A stretch of 64,000 nucleotides of DNA, from NCBI GenBank assembly GCA_034440575.1, contig JAOTOL010001564.1:1240001-1304000 (forward strand). The letters are read 5' to 3'. Below the pieces are notes generated by a model that worked only from the letters and a program-made list of their open reading frames with translations, was not told where the DNA came from and searched no databases. This DNA comes from Imbricaverruca yamaguchii (taxonomy: Eukaryota > Arthropoda > Thecostraca > Neoverrucidae). Every line of letters starts with the position of its first letter. Within the stretch, counting starts at the first letter, position 1. The position numbers and the translations under genes are program-made. This document shows positions 25,401 to 35,696 of this stretch, one piece after another.

Positions 25401-25739
25401 CTGGCGTTGGAGTCAGATATCATGGGTTTCTTGCGAATTGTAATATTTCCAATGTTTCGTTTGATGTAGCATATGAACACTGCATCAATTACGTGACTTA
25501 TACTAATTATACATGATACTTTCGGCGGGTATGTATTTATTGTATGCCATTGGTCACCCCAAAGAAGAAATCACGAATTGCAATATGTCGAGCATGTTAT
25601 GCTGCTCATGGGAAATGTACGAACTCTGCACAGTCACCTTGACGATTGACAGCCTTGCTGACTGTCAAGTTGTCAGTGTGAATATGGCGATATTCCGACG
25701 TGGGCATCCATCATCTGCTTGCCGAGTGTTGCACTCTGT
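22466..25739. other. No gene recognised
   Basis: AT-rich sequence with a palindrome (23052-23077) and a hAT-like terminus CAGTGGCGTTGCCAGG at 24295 that lacks an identifiable partner end. Confidence 0.5.
23052..23077. repeat. 26-bp near-perfect palindrome
   Basis: The arms ATTGAGAGGGCA and TGCCCTCTCAAT are exact reverse complements separated by CC. The function is unknown. Confidence 0.9.
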
Positions 25740-26170
25740 ATTCAGTGAAGGACCCGGCCACACCCCGCCGACGGCTGACCTCGGGCCTCATGTCGGATGT
25801 GGTATTGGTCACACCCCCGACAAGAACGCGCGACGAGAAGAGCCAGGTGTGGGCAGCGGCCGGCCGCGGCCGCCGCCGTTCCCACAGGTCCGCCGACACC
25901 AGATACGGCTGGCAAATAAAGGCTCGCCGCGCGCGTCCGCCGCCGTCGCTCTGTCCACGGCAGGTGAGTGGCGCGCGGCGGCGGATGCGGCGCGATGCGC
26001 CGCGCGCTCGCCGCTCGCACTGGGTCGCGCGCCAGTCCTGCCCACGCCATCGCCGGCGGGCAGGACTGGTTCGGCGGGGAGTGTGGCTGGCGTCGTCCGG
26101 TCGGGTGCTCCGACGTCGAGACGGGACAGGTACACAACGGTTCTGACGCGACAGGCGATAATCCGCCGAC
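25740..26170. other. GC-rich island with TATA-like and donor-like motifs
   Basis: The island contains GGCAAATAAAGG (25911-25922), and CACGGCAG/GTGAGTG about 45 bases further on. This could be a promoter and short untranslated exon. Overlapping open frames on both strands carry no recognisable domain. Confidence 0.3.
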
Positions 26171-28082
26171 TCCTCCGCCTAAGCCGCGGATCAGCGCTGC
26201 ATTAAAACGGAAAACATCGGGCGAATAATTGCTTTTCGCATTCAGCTGTTCGCAAAGCTGGTCTCATCCGTCGACAATTTGCATTCCGGCGTTCACGATT
26301 GTCCGGACGCATTTGTGCGTTTCCTGTTTTGGATTCGTTGTGTGATTCATATAAAGCCGTCTGTAACCACTTACGTGTCATTTATCCAAATTAGGACGTG
26401 TTTTCATCGTGGCGAAGTGGCTTTTCCACCCAGCACAATGAATGTCCGAAGAATCAAATTAAGAGGTCGCCATTACAGAACAGACGAGTCGAGCGTCTTC
26501 ACAACAAGTTATCAGTTGAAGCTTGGTTAATTAGATTGCCAACAACAGACGGTTGCGTAGTGCATAGAAATCTGGCCTAGTCTACATTATCCAATAAGGC
26601 ATATGCCGGCACATGCAGTTATTTACAGGAGATTATATGGCTATGCCCTTCCAATGCGGATGGGCACAGCTGTATTTTCAGTGCTGGGGGAATGATACTA
26701 ATTTGGGTATACCTGCCATTTCATCTTTCAGACTTCTACATGCAATGCCGACATACTTGTATAAAGGTAATCCAGTTTCTGTACTGTATAAGTACATGGA
26801 CATGAACAGTGGAACAGGGAGCGGGGAGGGGAGCTATCCCGAATTCAAAAGACGGAGGGGTACTGCTGACAATTTCCATCCTATTACCCATTTATGTTGA
26901 CCACTGTGAACTGCGTTTGTTTTTCGTGTGCATGGGATGATTGTTTCATCAAAATAAAGCTATTAATGCTGTTCGGCAAAGTGTGTACCAAATAAAAACA
27001 AGCAATAGAATACTCCCTTGGAGATCGGATATGCTATTATTTTTGCAAGGTATTGTAACCTTATGAACATAGATGATAACAGTGTATGCTCAGATTCCAG
27101 CATTGTAAATGTATTGCAAGGTTATTAATGCAATTCAAATATGAAACAAAAGTGGAAGCTAGATACTCTTCCAGACCTGATTAGATATTCTCAAGTACAA
27201 ATGTTAATTTGTCACTTCCCTGTTCATCCCTACCCCAAGCACTCCACTATCATAACTTGAAAATCATGAATACACCATTGCGATCATGTGCTTTTCGTTC
27301 AGGCAGCTGTACAATAAACGGCGCATTATGCTATATTTTAAGGGTACTAAATTCAGGTTAGAACCATACTTGCTTAAAATTCCAGTTTTACCGGGTACAG
27401 GGTTTGTTCTACTACTTGTGGACACATATCAGCCGCAAAAACGCTGCGCTACACCTTTTTGCTACTAAGAGTTGTCTTATGCCTTTGTTTCATTGGAGTC
27501 AGCCAGCGTACGATTAGGGGTGTCTGCACGAGTAGGTCAAACGTGGACATTGCAAGGTGCAAGGCTTTGGCGGATTAGGACCGACCAACGTCAGATATAT
27601 CTCCACTATTAGCACTAGCGGCGACGTCCATGCATTTCTTTATGTTCATCACACCTCTTAGTTTGCAACAAGCAATATATCATATTTAGACATCAGAGGA
27701 GAAAGCTGAAGACACGAAGGTTATGGATTTTTGAAGTGGACAAACAATGTACCTTTGCTGCTACAAGAGAGTGGCCAAGTGCGATGCCGTGAGCCCGTGA
27801 AATGCATATTCAAGACCTCGCTATCACCTTAGCAAAGGCGTCATCATCACGGGTCGAGGGAACGATCTCCCCAAACCCCACGAAATTTAGCATTGCGCCT
27901 ATTAATGGATGCGCAAGCAGCATCAGAACATGCTGCTTATTCGCATGTCCATTAAAAATAACGCCATGCTACATGCGTGCTAATATCATAGCATTGTGGA
28001 TATGCATGGAGAAAAACTCCCTCGCCCCGCCCCAGACACTACCAAAATCAGACACTAATGGCGACTCCAACGGAGCTGATCT
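26171..28082. other. No gene recognised
   Basis: AT-rich sequence with short frames and no repeat up to the SINE copy at 28083. Confidence 0.5.
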
Positions 28083-28247
28083 TCGGTTGGTTGATGTTCT
28101 TTTTACGACATATCGACCGTTGCGTCATGTAGCGTCGCCAACCTCTCACGACGATTGGCCACGGGCGAAGAGTAGCGACAGGTGAGACTCAAACCCACAA
28201 TCTTTCGACTGTGAGACGAGGAACTAGACTATTCGTACCAAACCCAA
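28083..28247 (-). mobile_element. tRNA-derived SINE (family A), copy 2
   Basis: Read on the minus strand this matches the copy at 10723-10892 through both Pol III boxes (AATAGTCTAG and GGGTTTGAGTCT), the CTCACCTGTCGCTACTCTTC block and the GTCGTAAAAA tail start. Box B has lost one consensus base (GGTTTGAG), so this copy is probably transcriptionally weak. Confidence 0.82.
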
Positions 28248-28864
28248 CCAATCGTATTTCAAAGTCAAGCTGAGTGCTAAGGTCACCTACAAATCATTTA
28301 GGAATGCATTATTCAACTTAAGTATTGTCACTTTGAACATTGCGTTGTAGGGGATAATCCGAACCGAAGTCATCCGTACATCATCAGTGCTTAAGTCAGG
28401 GTTGACAAGACGCTGCCATTAACTGGTTAATACCAGGGGCCTGGCAAAAGCATCTGCTGTCAAGAGATAATCTTGCACAGGAGATTATTGCAGGTGTGTG
28501 ATTCTGGATGAGGAAGTTCTCCGGATTCCGGAGATATATGTCCAGCATGGTCTGTCGCGGGGTTAACGGCGTTTGACAGTAAGTTGTTGTTACCAGTTGA
28601 TATCGCTGACATGACAATAACCAGTTTTCGCCAGCATTTTTCAGCCCTTGTTTAAGCTAGCCGGTATTAATCAGACCAGTGCTTCCAAGATGAGTTCACA
28701 GCTACAATACAGACTACCACATTGGCACATGTCAAAATTAAGATCACGGTTAGGCACGAAGTAATATGCATCCCATGCATTTCATTTAAGAAGACAAGTG
28801 CCAAGCTGAACGCATCACAGGTAACGTACGTATGAAATCCTCTAGCTAGCACGCACTGTTCACG
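28248..28864 (+). other. Upstream region of the protease gene, nothing recognised
   Basis: This is the proximal upstream region of the gene. I saw no repeat element in it. It may hold proximal regulatory sites that I cannot identify. Confidence 0.4.
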
Positions 28865-28947
28865 GCCACCGTATAACCTCCACTGCTTTACCAGCTACTC
28901 GTCTGGGCGCACCGCCTCTGCACTGCTCTACACTACCGAAGGCCAAG
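28865..28947 (+). promoter_or_regulatory. Candidate core promoter and 5' UTR of the protease gene
   Basis: A TATA-like GTATAACC lies at 28871-28878, about 75 bases before the start codon. This would place transcription start near 28900 and give a short 5' UTR. The match is imperfect and the start site is inferred from spacing only. An upstream untranslated exon cannot be excluded. Confidence 0.3.
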
Positions 28948-29216
28948 ATGAAGCTAGTGCTGCTGGTGGCGATGCTGGCCCAGGCGACGTTCGCCGCCTG
29001 GGTGGACATGGACGAGTGGGAGCAGTTCAAGCGCACCTACGGCAAGGCGTACGACAGCCCGCTAGTCGAGATGCAGCGAGTGAAGACGTACTCCGTCAAC
29101 AAGGCGTACGTGGTGCGGCACAATGCCGAGGCCGACGCCGGCCAGCACACCTACTGGCTGGCCGTCAACAAGTACGCCGACCTGACCAGCGACCAGTTCC
29201 GCGCCCAGATGAACAG
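28948..29216 (+). CDS. Cathepsin L-like cysteine protease, exon 1 (signal peptide and propeptide)
   Basis: This exon encodes residues 1-89 and two bases of codon 90 of a papain-family (C1A) preproenzyme, which would be secreted or sent to lysosomes or digestive vacuoles. Residues 1-16 form a hydrophobic signal peptide with likely cleavage after Ala16. Residues 24-59 hold an I29-type inhibitor helix: the ERFNIN pattern is visible as R44-x3-Y48-x2-N51-x3-V55-x3-N59, with Glu41 one residue nearer than usual. A GNFD-like stretch (AVNKYADLT) is at residues 72-80. The start ATG at 28948 follows GGCCAAG, giving A at -3, and is directly followed by the signal peptide. The exon ends CAG at 29216, followed by GTGAGA, a consensus donor. 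Without splicing the frame stops at TGA 29218. Codons are strongly GC-ending, unlike the AT-rich flanks. The family assignment is firm. The exact paralogue and the organism are not. Confidence 0.93.
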
Positions 29217-30744
29217 GTGAGACGGGCAGCCGGAACCGGTACGGCCGCGCACGGAACATGTGTCTGGCGACGTCTCTGGAAGAGACACGTCGGCTCCAGG
29301 ACGTGCCGAGATTAATCGTCTCGGATTACCTTGTTGTGATCATTATCGGGTGTCGCCAAAGCGCCGTGTGTCGACTGATAAGGCGAGAATAACATCGTGT
29401 CCCCGTACTTAGCCGGTACATGCTTTGGTACTGCTTTTTAAACATCGCGCCTAGCCAGTTGAGCATAAGTTAATAGGAGTGATTTGGTACATGCTTTGGC
29501 AGTGTTACTCATATTAGCTGAGGAGTCGACTTATGAAAAATCCAGTTATTGTACATGTTACGCAGCATGGAATTACACTAGATTTAACCAGTATGTTTCA
29601 GCTTGAACAAAACTAGTATGGACGGAAGTGTTTGGAAATGCGAAAAAGTTGCTCGTTAAGTACGAGGTCATTGTTTTAGGTCAAGAGCCATCATAACCAA
29701 TACCTCCTGAAACATGCCAGCAAGTTGAAAGAAAAGTGAGGACTTGAGTTCCTCCGCTCACACACAACTATCACTAGCCCCCGCTCGTCCTTGGAATTGT
29801 CCACCTTCTGAAGTGCAGGGAGGTATTGCGACACTCCCCCCTCTCCCCTCCGCTAGTATTTCAAAGCGGAAAGTCTGGTGACATGGAACAAAATCCGTGT
29901 GCTATATGTGTAACGCCTTACGATTTCCAGTTTCCAGTCTTCGTGTCACTAATTGGCCTAGGCTAAATCATCCATAATTTTTGTTTGTGCTGAAATGGAG
30001 ACATTTCGCGTTTAATCGATCCATGAGTGCAATCCACGGCATAGCTGATGTGGGATTATAATGGTAAACATAACATTCATCAGTATCCTGACACATTGCC
30101 AGCATGCTACATTTTGACCAATGATTCCGGGTTTAGATGAAGTCGAGGTGTTGATCCAGTTTTAGAACCTGCCGAAATAGTGCCCGATATCATTATTTCC
30201 TCGTTCCCAAAAGTGAGTACGAAGTTCACCTTCAGCGTTCGAATTCACCTCAAAGTGACTCAAGTCAAACAGGTAATCTGAGGTCGCGTTGGAGCAATGG
30301 CCTTGAATGATCCCGGACATGGTAATAGCCTTTGTAAGCATGCAAGTTAGGTTACATACCACATCTCAAATTCGTTCTTTGTGAACAATAAGTGAGGCCA
30401 CTTGTCGAAATTTCGCGAATTCGCCGAAAGCGATCGCTGGTATGTTCCATTGTATGACGTCATATTTCATTGACCCGAGATGATATCTTCAATTTTTCCG
30501 TCAGGCCGGCAAATATTTTGCCATGAATTCTTGCAAGTTGCGGCACGCCAACGCTCACTGTTTTCTCCGTGGTCGCGAAAAACCACCTCCGGGTGGTTAC
30601 CTAAGCCTCTCCTTCCTGCACGGACACGTGTCAACTAGAATGGTGTATAAGCTCAATTGCTTAACTTAGCTGTACAAAATACGGATAAAATGTTATAAGT
30701 TGATCTTGATGCACCAATCCATCAGCTGAGTACATGGTACATGA

Positions 30745-31560
30745 AGAGCATACGAATGTGTCCTGGGCCAGCTGCCTGCCACCACACACCGCTGCCTGTG
30801 TTGTCTATTGACCGTATGTATCCTGGGCCAGCTGCCTGCCACCACACACCGCTGCCTGTGTTGTCTATTGACCTTATGTATGCTGGGCCAGCTGCCTGCC
30901 ACCACACACCGCTGCCTGTGTTGTCTATTGACCGTATGTATGCTGGGCCAGCTGCCTGGCACCACACACAGCCTGCTTGTATTGTCTATTGACCGTATGT
31001 ATGCTGGGCCAGCTGCCTGCCACCACACACCGCTGCCTGTATTGTCTATTGACCGTATGTATGCTGGGCCAGCTGCCTGCCACCACACACCGCTGCCTGT
31101 ATTGTCTATTGACCGTATGTATGCTGGGCCAGCTGCCTGCCACCACACACCGCTGCCTGTGTTGTCTATTGACCGTATGTATGCTGGGCCAGCTGCCTGC
31201 CACCACACACCGCTGCCTGTGTTGTCTATTGACCGTATGTATGCTGGGCCAGCTGCCTGGCACCACACACAGCCTGCTTGTATTGTCTATTGACCGTATG
31301 TATGCTGGGCCAGCTGCCTGCCACCACACACCGCTGCCTGTATTGTCTATTGACCGTATGTATGCTGGGCCAGCTGCCTGCCACCACACACCGCTGCCTG
31401 TATTGTCTATTGACCGTATGTATGCTGGGCCAGCTGCCTGCCACCACACACCGCTGCCTGTGTTGTCTATTGACCGTATGTATCCTGGGCCAGCTGCCTG
31501 CCACCATACACCGCTGCCTGTATTGTCTATTGACCGTATGTATCCTGGGCCAGCTGCTTA
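30745..31560. repeat. 60/61-bp minisatellite in the protease intron, about 13 copies
   Basis: The unit includes TATGCTGGGCCAGCTGCCTG, CCACCACACACCGCTGCCTG and a TTGTCTATTGACCG block. A variant 61-base unit (CACACACAGCCTGCTTGTATTG) occurs at about 30961 and again about 301 bases later. The variants that follow it repeat in the same order, so the array contains a duplicated five-unit block. The periodic open frames exist because 60 is a multiple of 3, but the 61-base units break them and the array is intronic. Confidence 0.97.
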
Positions 31561-31884
31561 TGGGCACCAGATCGCCATATGCAACCGCGTCACCCCAGTC
31601 AGGACAAACTGACGGTAGCTTACCGATAAAGCTGCTAAATGATGACACGTCCGCATAATAAATCAACATTGCAGGGGGAAATGACTTCTGTCTGATGTCA
31701 GGTTATCCTGACAGTGATATTCTCCATTTCGCTTGGCTGTGCTGTGCCTAAATGGAGCTGGGATGGAAAGCAGTATCAGTCTTATTTGCATTTGAATGTT
31801 GAATCTCTAAAAATGAATTAAAATATAAAACTACTCACACATACGAACACGCACATTAAATATGTATATATATGCCTATATATA

Positions 31885-32220
31885 TTTTTTTTTAAATAAA
31901 TTTAATCCGAGTTGTTGCTGGGGTGGCTTGAGGAACCAGGGTTCTATTGCTAAGCAGAGCTTGTTGCGTGAGCTCTGCCCCCACCACCCGATCCATGAAC
32001 TCCAGTTCAACGGCACAATTTAGACCGAAAGTTTAACGTGCCGTCAATGCACCGACACGGCCGCCCGGTAGCTCGTCACTGGCCTTATCGGGCCAGCTGC
32101 CAACTGGCACTTCCGGCCGGGGGCTAAATGCGAGCGCGCGAAGCGACTCGAACCCTGTGTCGCCAGTACAGGGGAGACCAGTGCAGGCCAGCGCTCTAAC
32201 CAACTGAGCTACCGGGGAGG

Positions 32221-32221
<1 letters not shown>
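31885..32221 (-). mobile_element. tRNA-derived SINE (family B) inserted in a TA microsatellite
   Basis: Read on the minus strand it starts CCCCGGTAGCTCAGTTGG with a good box A. Box B is GGTTCGAGTCG (plus-strand about 32145-32153). It continues through a GC-rich body and ends in an A-rich tail (plus-strand T-run 31885-31893). TA repeats lie on both sides, consistent with a target duplication within TA DNA. The head resembles the tRNA-like unit at 48138 (GGCCTGCACTGG and ACAGGGTTCG shared). It lies antisense within the protease intron. Confidence 0.8.

Positions 32222-32250
<29 letters not shown>
32222..32250. repeat. (TA)n microsatellite
   Basis: About 14 TA units lie directly next to the SINE 5' end. 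Confidence 0.95.
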
Positions 32251-32252
<2 letters not shown>

Positions 32253-32999
32253 CGTCACCAAACTCGTAACATCTCTGACTGTTGATGGCCCGTGTAAATG
32301 AACTCCATCCATTGACTTCAGCTTCAAATGGGTGAACCTGGTGAAATTTGCTGCGGAGGAACTCGTATCGGCGCATTAATATAATTTCGAACCAGTTTTA
32401 TTCAACCTGACTTGCATCGCAATAGGGCTCCAACAAACTGCACTTATCTGCGAAGGTACATGCTCAACAGTCCTTATTTGAATCACTTCAATGCATTGAT
32501 GAACTGCTAAGTTATGTTCGTGCACTTCTAGCCAAATACTCAATTCACAATTTAACAGATGCAAACCGAACGCATAAACCAACAAACTAAGCTAAGCATC
32601 AGACCTGTGGAAGTGAAAATGACTGGTGTTAACCGAACCATTGCAATTTCGCCCACGCACCTGTCCCGTGGTATCAGAAAAAGGAGATTTTGCAGGTGAG
32701 CACACGCACGCCGTGCCGACAGCACGTCATTAAGCACATTCCTCAGGCATTCTCATCCCGCAGCATGATGGACAAGGCCTAAATTAAGGTAGTTTAGCAT
32801 GCTAGCCCATGGGGTGCGAGCGCTGGCAAAGTGGCCCTGCACGCATGCTTCAGTGATTTTAACCGCCTGGAAACCCAGCATTTAACGACCTGATCACAGC
32901 CTCTCCTGCCGTCCGCCTGACGGCACCCAATACTGTTTTCCCCATAAATTGCAGTGTGGTGACAGATCATTGCGATATTGCATGCCATGCGACTGTAAA

Positions 33000-33440
33000 A
33001 CCACGATAAAATTAGCGTGGCGATTAGTGTCGGTGGCGCCGGCGCGTTCGTCGACAGGCGGCCGCTGCACCATGGCGGACATGTTGGGAACATGGCCTGC
33101 CGGCATGCCGCGGCTATGGTAATTCCGCTGCAAAGTGCACGGTCGTCGCGGCCGCTGGGCGGCGCGCGGCGATGGCCAGCGATGTTCGGGGAGGATCGGA
33201 GCCGCGCTGAGCTACTTCGCCACCCAGTTGGGCCCGGCTGGGCGGGGCGGCGACGCCCCGGCTTCACCGGAGTCGTGTGGCGCCGCGGGCGGTCGTGGGG
33301 CCGCCCTCGCAGCCGCTGCATATCGCGCCATTTACAGCCGCTTTTGGCGGCCTGCTTATCTGACCGCCGGCGAAGTTGTTCATTTTGAGCCAGTCTTGAG
33401 GCATCGGTGTAATCCGGCCGACGCTGCCGAGCAGCAGGAG
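33000..33440. other. Intronic GC-rich island
   Basis: CpG-rich sequence contains GATAAAATTAGCG, GGCGATTAGTG and GCTTATCTGACC motifs. A strong-context ATG (CACCATGG, 33069) opens only a 16-codon frame. It could be an intronic enhancer or alternative promoter of the protease gene, but no evidence in sequence alone settles this. Confidence 0.35.
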
Positions 33441-33489
33441 TGAGATTCCAAATGGGGGTGAAGCACACGTCTCGCGTCAGTCCGGTCCG

Positions 33490-33905
33490 TGCCTTTTCAG
33501 ACCACACCAGGTCCCCGGGGATTTCGCAGTCACCAACTGACCTCCCCGGGGACGTGCGTGAACGTCATCACAGTCACCGACTGATCTCCCGGGACGTGTG
33601 TGGATGCCGTGACAGTCACCAGCTAACCTCCCCCAGGGACCGTGCCTGGACGCCATCATAGTCGCAAATTAACCTCCCAGGGACCTTGTATTAATGTCAT
33701 CACAGTCAACAGCTAACCTCCCCAGTTCCTTATGTGGACGTCATCACAGTCACATCCCCCAGGAGCTGTGCTGGATGCCATGACAGTCACCAGCTAACCT
33801 CCCCCAGGGACGTGTGTGGACAGCATCACAGTCAATAGCTAACCTCCCTCCGTGACCGTGTATGGACGTCATCACAGTCACCAGCTAACCTCCCCCAGGG
33901 ACTAT
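33490..33905. repeat. Degenerate 40-50-bp repeat next to the 3' splice site, about 9 copies
   Basis: Units read roughly CATCACAGTCACCAGCTAAC then CTCCCCCAGGGACCGTG. AGCTAACCTCCC recurs near 33621, 33711, 33790, 33837 and 33882, with weaker forms elsewhere. Several units join a CTAAC branch-site-like core, a pyrimidine run and CAG, so they imitate 3' splice sites. The array ends about 55 bases before the true acceptor at 33961. Confidence 0.8.
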
Positions 33906-33961
33906 GCCTGGACGTCATCCGCGTCCACCGGGCACCAGTGACCGCTGCGGTGTTCCTGCAG

Positions 33962-34685
33962 GTACAAGCCGAGCGGCGAGCGGGTGCAGTTGGGCCGGCC
34001 GTTCCAGCGCACGGGTCGGGCGGCCCCCGCCAGCAAGGACTGGCGCGACGACGGCGCCGTCACGCCGCCCAAGGACCAGGGCCAGTGCGGCTCGTGCTGG
34101 GCCTTCTCCACCACCGGCTCGCTGGAGGGCGCCTGGAAGCTGGCCGGCAACGAGCTGGTGTCGCTCTCCGAGCAGCAGATCATGGACTGCTCGTTCGACT
34201 ACGGCAACCTGGCCTGCGGCGGCGGCGAGATGCGCGACGCCTTCACCTACCTGATCGACCAGGGCGGCATCATGTCCGAGGCGGACTACCAGTACACGGC
34301 GCGCACCCACCACACGTGCAACTACGACGAGTCGCAGGCGGTGGCGCACTGCTCTTCGTCGACCATTATCCAGACGCAGGACGAGGACGACCTGCAGGAC
34401 GCCGTCGGCAACGTCGGGCCCGTCTCTGTCGGCATGGACGCGTCCCACATCGACTTCCAGCTGTACTCGCACGGCATCTACAGCAACCCACTCTGCATGA
34501 CTGAGATCGCCGAGCTGGATCACGGCGTACTGGCCGTCGGCTACGGAAGCGAGAACGAGCAGAACTACTGGATTGTGAAGAACTCGTGGGGCTCCGGCTG
34601 GGGCGAGGAGGGCTTCTTCCGTATGGCTAAGAACGACGGCAACATGTGCGGTATCGCCTCGGACTGTGTATACCCCACTATTTGA
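33962..34685 (+). CDS. Cathepsin L-like cysteine protease, exon 2 (propeptide end and mature enzyme)
   Basis: This exon completes split codon 90 (AG+G, Arg) and encodes residues 91-330 and the stop. The acceptor is TTCCTGCAG ending at 33961. By analogy with cathepsin L the mature enzyme starts near Ala111 (APASKDWR), giving 220 residues, the same length as mature human cathepsin L. Oxyanion Gln129, nucleophile Cys135 (QCGSCWAF), His277 (LDHGVLAVGYG) and Asn297 (NYWIVKNSWG) are all present. Expected disulfide cysteines are 132/175, 166/209 and 268/319. Oddities: the usual GCNGG is ACGGG; Glu179 replaces the S2 residue Leu69 of human cathepsin L; Asp324 sits at the position of Ala214 (papain 205); and Cys220 and Cys325 are extra. 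The likely role is digestive or lysosomal endopeptidase. Exons 1 and 2 together have a complete domain with no frameshift, so the gene looks functional. Confidence 0.95.
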
Positions 34686-35696
34686 ACGTACGCATTATAA
34701 AAGAAATTATCACACAAAATGCCTGGAGATTAGCATTCTAGCCAGTTCACAACTGCGGAATTTGAGACGCCATATGGGCGCCGGAGAACGTCGCAGATTC
34801 GCAAAGCTCAGCATTAGCAAAGACGGTAGCTGTGACACTTGTCAAGTTCGTCATCTCAACAGACGTGGGAACGGCGCATGTGTGCGATATCGCACTCCTC
34901 GACGTGCGTCTCCATGTGAGAAATGGCGCCCGCCCCGAAGTGCAAACAGTCTTTTAGGAAGAAACTGGGTCAGCGCCGGCGCCAGCAAGAGTCCATTTAC
35001 TTTGTATATCACACAGCCGCTTGAATTTGTGGGGTGTTCCGTGCCAGTGACATAAAAGAAGAATTGATCCTTGTCATTGGCATGCCAGTTGTTTTAGATT
35101 CAGCCTACTTTAGCCAACTGCTGGTTGTAGCTTCTGAGACAAATGCACCGATATTCGGGGACTGAGAACATTGTAAAGTCATCGCTTCACACGCAGCAGC
35201 ATATGCATTATGCTAAAAGCTGGAAGTGCTCAGGTTCGGGAACGTAATAGGAAGCTACTTCAGATATATGATAGGAACCTGAATCAGATCTACAATGGCT
35301 AATTCAGGCTAATAATAGGAACCATAAATTAATTCAAGAAATACAAATTGCTTAGCGTTCTGGCGAGGAACATTTCATTTCATCAACATAATACGATGAC
35401 CTTTCCTCGATGATTCGGTCTAAAGTTACTTTGTTCTTGGTGTATATTCATAAGACAATATATGTGCACAACCCTTCGTCAACCCCTCAAAAATAAGCAA
35501 TTACTTATATGGGCCGAATTATCACTGCCTTGCATCATTATTTACGTCATGACATGTCTTTCAAGCATAGGCGTATCGATTCCGGAGATGCCCTAAATAG
35601 GACTGCGTACAAGGCAAACATATACGCGCATTTGCTTACATTTTTGACACACGACGGTACCTACTGTAAAATAAATTATGGAAGGTACTAAATAAA
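34686..35696 (+). other. Possible 3' UTR of the protease gene with AATAAA signals
   Basis: After the stop codon there is about 1 kb of ordinary sequence. The first canonical polyadenylation hexamers I found are AATAAA at 35670-35675 and 35691-35696. A non-canonical nearer signal, such as ATTATAAAAG at 34695-34704, could instead end the transcript. The 3' end is therefore uncertain. Confidence 0.25.

Larger units (their letters stand above)
29217..33961 (+). other. Phase-2 intron of the cathepsin L-like gene
   Basis: This 4745-bp intron has consensus ends, CAG/GTGAGA at the donor and TTCCTGCAG/G at the acceptor. Joining the exons restores one uninterrupted protein across the propeptide. It contains unremarkable AT-rich DNA (29221-30740), a 60-bp minisatellite (30745-31560), a minus-strand SINE in a TA tract (31885-32250), a GC-rich island (33000-33440) and a degenerate 45-bp repeat that ends about 55 bp before the acceptor. 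I saw no additional convincing exon inside it. Confidence 0.9.

Noticed and set aside
30693..31669. Periodic open frames with 20-residue repeats on both strands
   Set aside because: The 60-bp unit is a multiple of 3, but 61-bp units shift the frame and the array is inside an intron.
33069..33119. Strong-context ATG in the intron
   Set aside because: It opens only 16 codons before a stop. It is possibly fortuitous.
32794..33507. 237-codon minus-strand frame in the protease intron
   Set aside because: Driven by the GC-rich island. No domain and no splice support.
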